Positions 6,455 through 6,800 of a DNA stretch of 6,800 bases are shown piece after piece. Numbering within the stretch: the first letter of the stretch is position 1; every line of letters starts with the position of its first letter. Source of the stretch: an uncultured Clostridia bacterium (GTDB taxonomy: Bacteria > Bacillota > Clostridia > Lachnospirales > Lachnospiraceae); NCBI GenBank assembly GCA_946405675.1, contig CAMJIC010000134.1:1-6800 (forward strand). The letters run 5' to 3'. Both the position numbers and the translations under genes were made by a program. Under the pieces are notes generated by a model, which was given only the letters and a program-made list of their open reading frames with translations, was not told the origin of the DNA and did not search any database.

Positions 6455-6457
6455 CCA
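6455..6457 (-). promoter_or_regulatory. T-box specifier codon UGG (Trp)
   Basis: UGG lies directly before ACCGCTGAG, the sequence context that normally follows a T-box specifier, and 9 nt after AGTA. UGG is the only tryptophan codon and fits the downstream genes. Confidence 0.88.
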
Positions 6458-6570
6458 TATTATGCGTACTGTGTTATGTCCGGATCTCAGCATCCCGGGC
6501 TCTCTGGAAAAGCATATACGCTTTTTCTCCGCTTCAACGGTTTGATGCATTATTCAGTTGAATTGCATAA

Positions 6571-6599
6571 ATATTAGCACCGCCAAAACGATCCGTCAA
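6571..6599 (-). promoter_or_regulatory. Sigma-70/SigA type promoter of the trp operon
   Basis: TTGACG (6594-6599) and TAATAT (6571-6576) are separated by exactly 17 bp, one mismatch each from consensus. The predicted transcription start is near 6564, just upstream of T-box stem I. The -35 box lies 17 nt inside the edge of the right repeat. No operator for a TrpR- or TRAP-type regulator was recognised. Confidence 0.9.
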
Positions 6600-6616
6600 G
6601 TGTTTTCAGCCTGCTT

Positions 6617-6749
6617 GTTACAAGTCACGCCCCGGCCAGCGGGGCTGCCTGTGGGTGAGGCCTCTCCCGAATCCATGAACAGGAGCGAGGCGGGATCCAC
6701 GACTTACGAAGACTTAGCGGCCGGGGTATGAAGAAATCGTTCGCTGAAT
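6617..6749 (+). repeat. Right copy of the flanking inverted repeat
   Basis: On the plus strand it starts GTTACAAGTCAC at 6617 and runs away from the operon, mirroring 61-194. Its first hairpin is GCCCCG (loop GCCAG) CGGGGC. The 40 bases 6710-6749 are identical to the left copy. The homologous unit is followed by the second arm of a long stem-loop and then a terminator-like hairpin, so the complete element may run to about 6799. No open reading frame of note is seen in it. The family is not recognised. Confidence 0.85.
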
Positions 6750-6778
6750 ACCCCGGCCGCTTAGTCGTAGTTAGTCGT
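6699..6778 (+). other. Long stem-loop within and beyond the right repeat
   Basis: Arms 6699-6729 and 6748-6778 (31 nt each) pair at about 27 positions around an 18-nt loop (6730-6747). The loop-proximal 14 pairs are perfect (GCGGCCGGGGTAT region). The left copy keeps the same loop and ten of these pairs. The length and GC content make this the strongest secondary structure in the window. Confidence 0.8.
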
Positions 6779-6781
6779 TAG

Positions 6782-6799
6782 CCCGGCGAAGCGGGTTTT
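6782..6799 (+). terminator. Possible terminator after the right repeat
   Basis: CCCG (6782-6785) pairs with CGGG (6792-6795) and is followed by TTTT (6796-6799) on the plus strand. The stem is short and the T-run short, and the window ends here, so this is only a candidate. It would fit the end of an RNA transcribed outward through the repeat. Confidence 0.4.
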
Positions 6800-6800
6800 G

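Larger units (their letters stand above)
6214..6564 (-). promoter_or_regulatory. tRNA-Trp T-box riboswitch leader
   Basis: The leader RNA, from about 6564, has the order of a class I T-box. Stem I carries the conserved AGAGAGCCCGGG...GCTGAGATCCGG segment (about 6480-6508) and the AGTA motif of the specifier domain at 6467-6470. Next come the stem II region, a perfect stem III hairpin (6288-6302, TATGGC/GCCATA with a GAA loop), the T-box sequence, and the terminator. The leader senses the charging state of tRNA-Trp: uncharged tRNA pairs with the specifier and the antiterminator bulge and allows transcription of trpDCFBA and the ykgJ-like gene. The promoter, leader and right repeat account for the 644 bp upstream of trpD; no gene is seen there. 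Confidence 0.96.

Noticed and set aside
61..6749. A composite transposon carrying the trp operon
   Set aside because: There is no transposase, no recognisable insertion-sequence ends and no visible target duplication; the repeats are about 11 % diverged. Kept only as an open question about the repeats.

Overview
This window reads as a moderately GC-rich member of the Clostridia, most likely Lachnospiraceae. The assignment is inference. It rests on a tRNA-Trp-sensing T-box leader, AGGAGG-type ribosome binding sites on every gene, and protein motifs such as the TrpA sequence FSDPTAEGPVIQ, which I recall from that group. No species can be named from the sequence alone.

All protein genes lie on the minus strand and form one transcription unit, read from right to left. 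A sigma-70 type promoter (6571-6599) drives an untranslated leader of about 400 nt. The leader is a Trp-specific T-box riboswitch with specifier UGG (6455-6457), T-box sequence (6270-6283), and a terminator with seven U (6214-6253). It is followed by trpD (5128-6156), trpC (4104-4934), trpF (3299-3916), trpB (2009-3208), trpA (963-1796) and a CxxCxxCC YkgJ-family gene (197-916). Together TrpD, TrpC, TrpF and TrpBA convert anthranilate to tryptophan. The anthranilate synthase genes trpE and trpG, which usually head such operons, are not in the window. The T-box therefore controls only the steps after anthranilate here.

The operon is loosely packed. The spacers are about 193 bp (D-C), 187 bp (C-F), 90 bp (F-B), 212 bp (B-A) and 46 bp (A-ykgJ). 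The trpB-trpA spacer holds a minisatellite of six 18-bp units. It begins in the last six codons of trpB and repeats the trpB stop codon in frame. The trpF-trpB spacer holds a two-part inverted repeat just upstream of the trpB ribosome binding site.

The operon is bracketed by two inverted copies of a repeat of about 134 bp (61-194 and 6617-6749, about 89 % identical by hand alignment). One starts 2 nt after the last stop codon and the other 17 nt upstream of the -35 box. Read outward from the operon, each copy is rich in hairpins, and the right copy ends in a long stem-loop plus a short hairpin with four T. Differences between the copies keep the central stem paired only in that reading direction, which suggests a structured RNA or RNA-acting repeat. 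I do not recognise the family. This repeat and the trpB minisatellite are the parts of the window most worth a second look; the rest is a conventional tryptophan operon.
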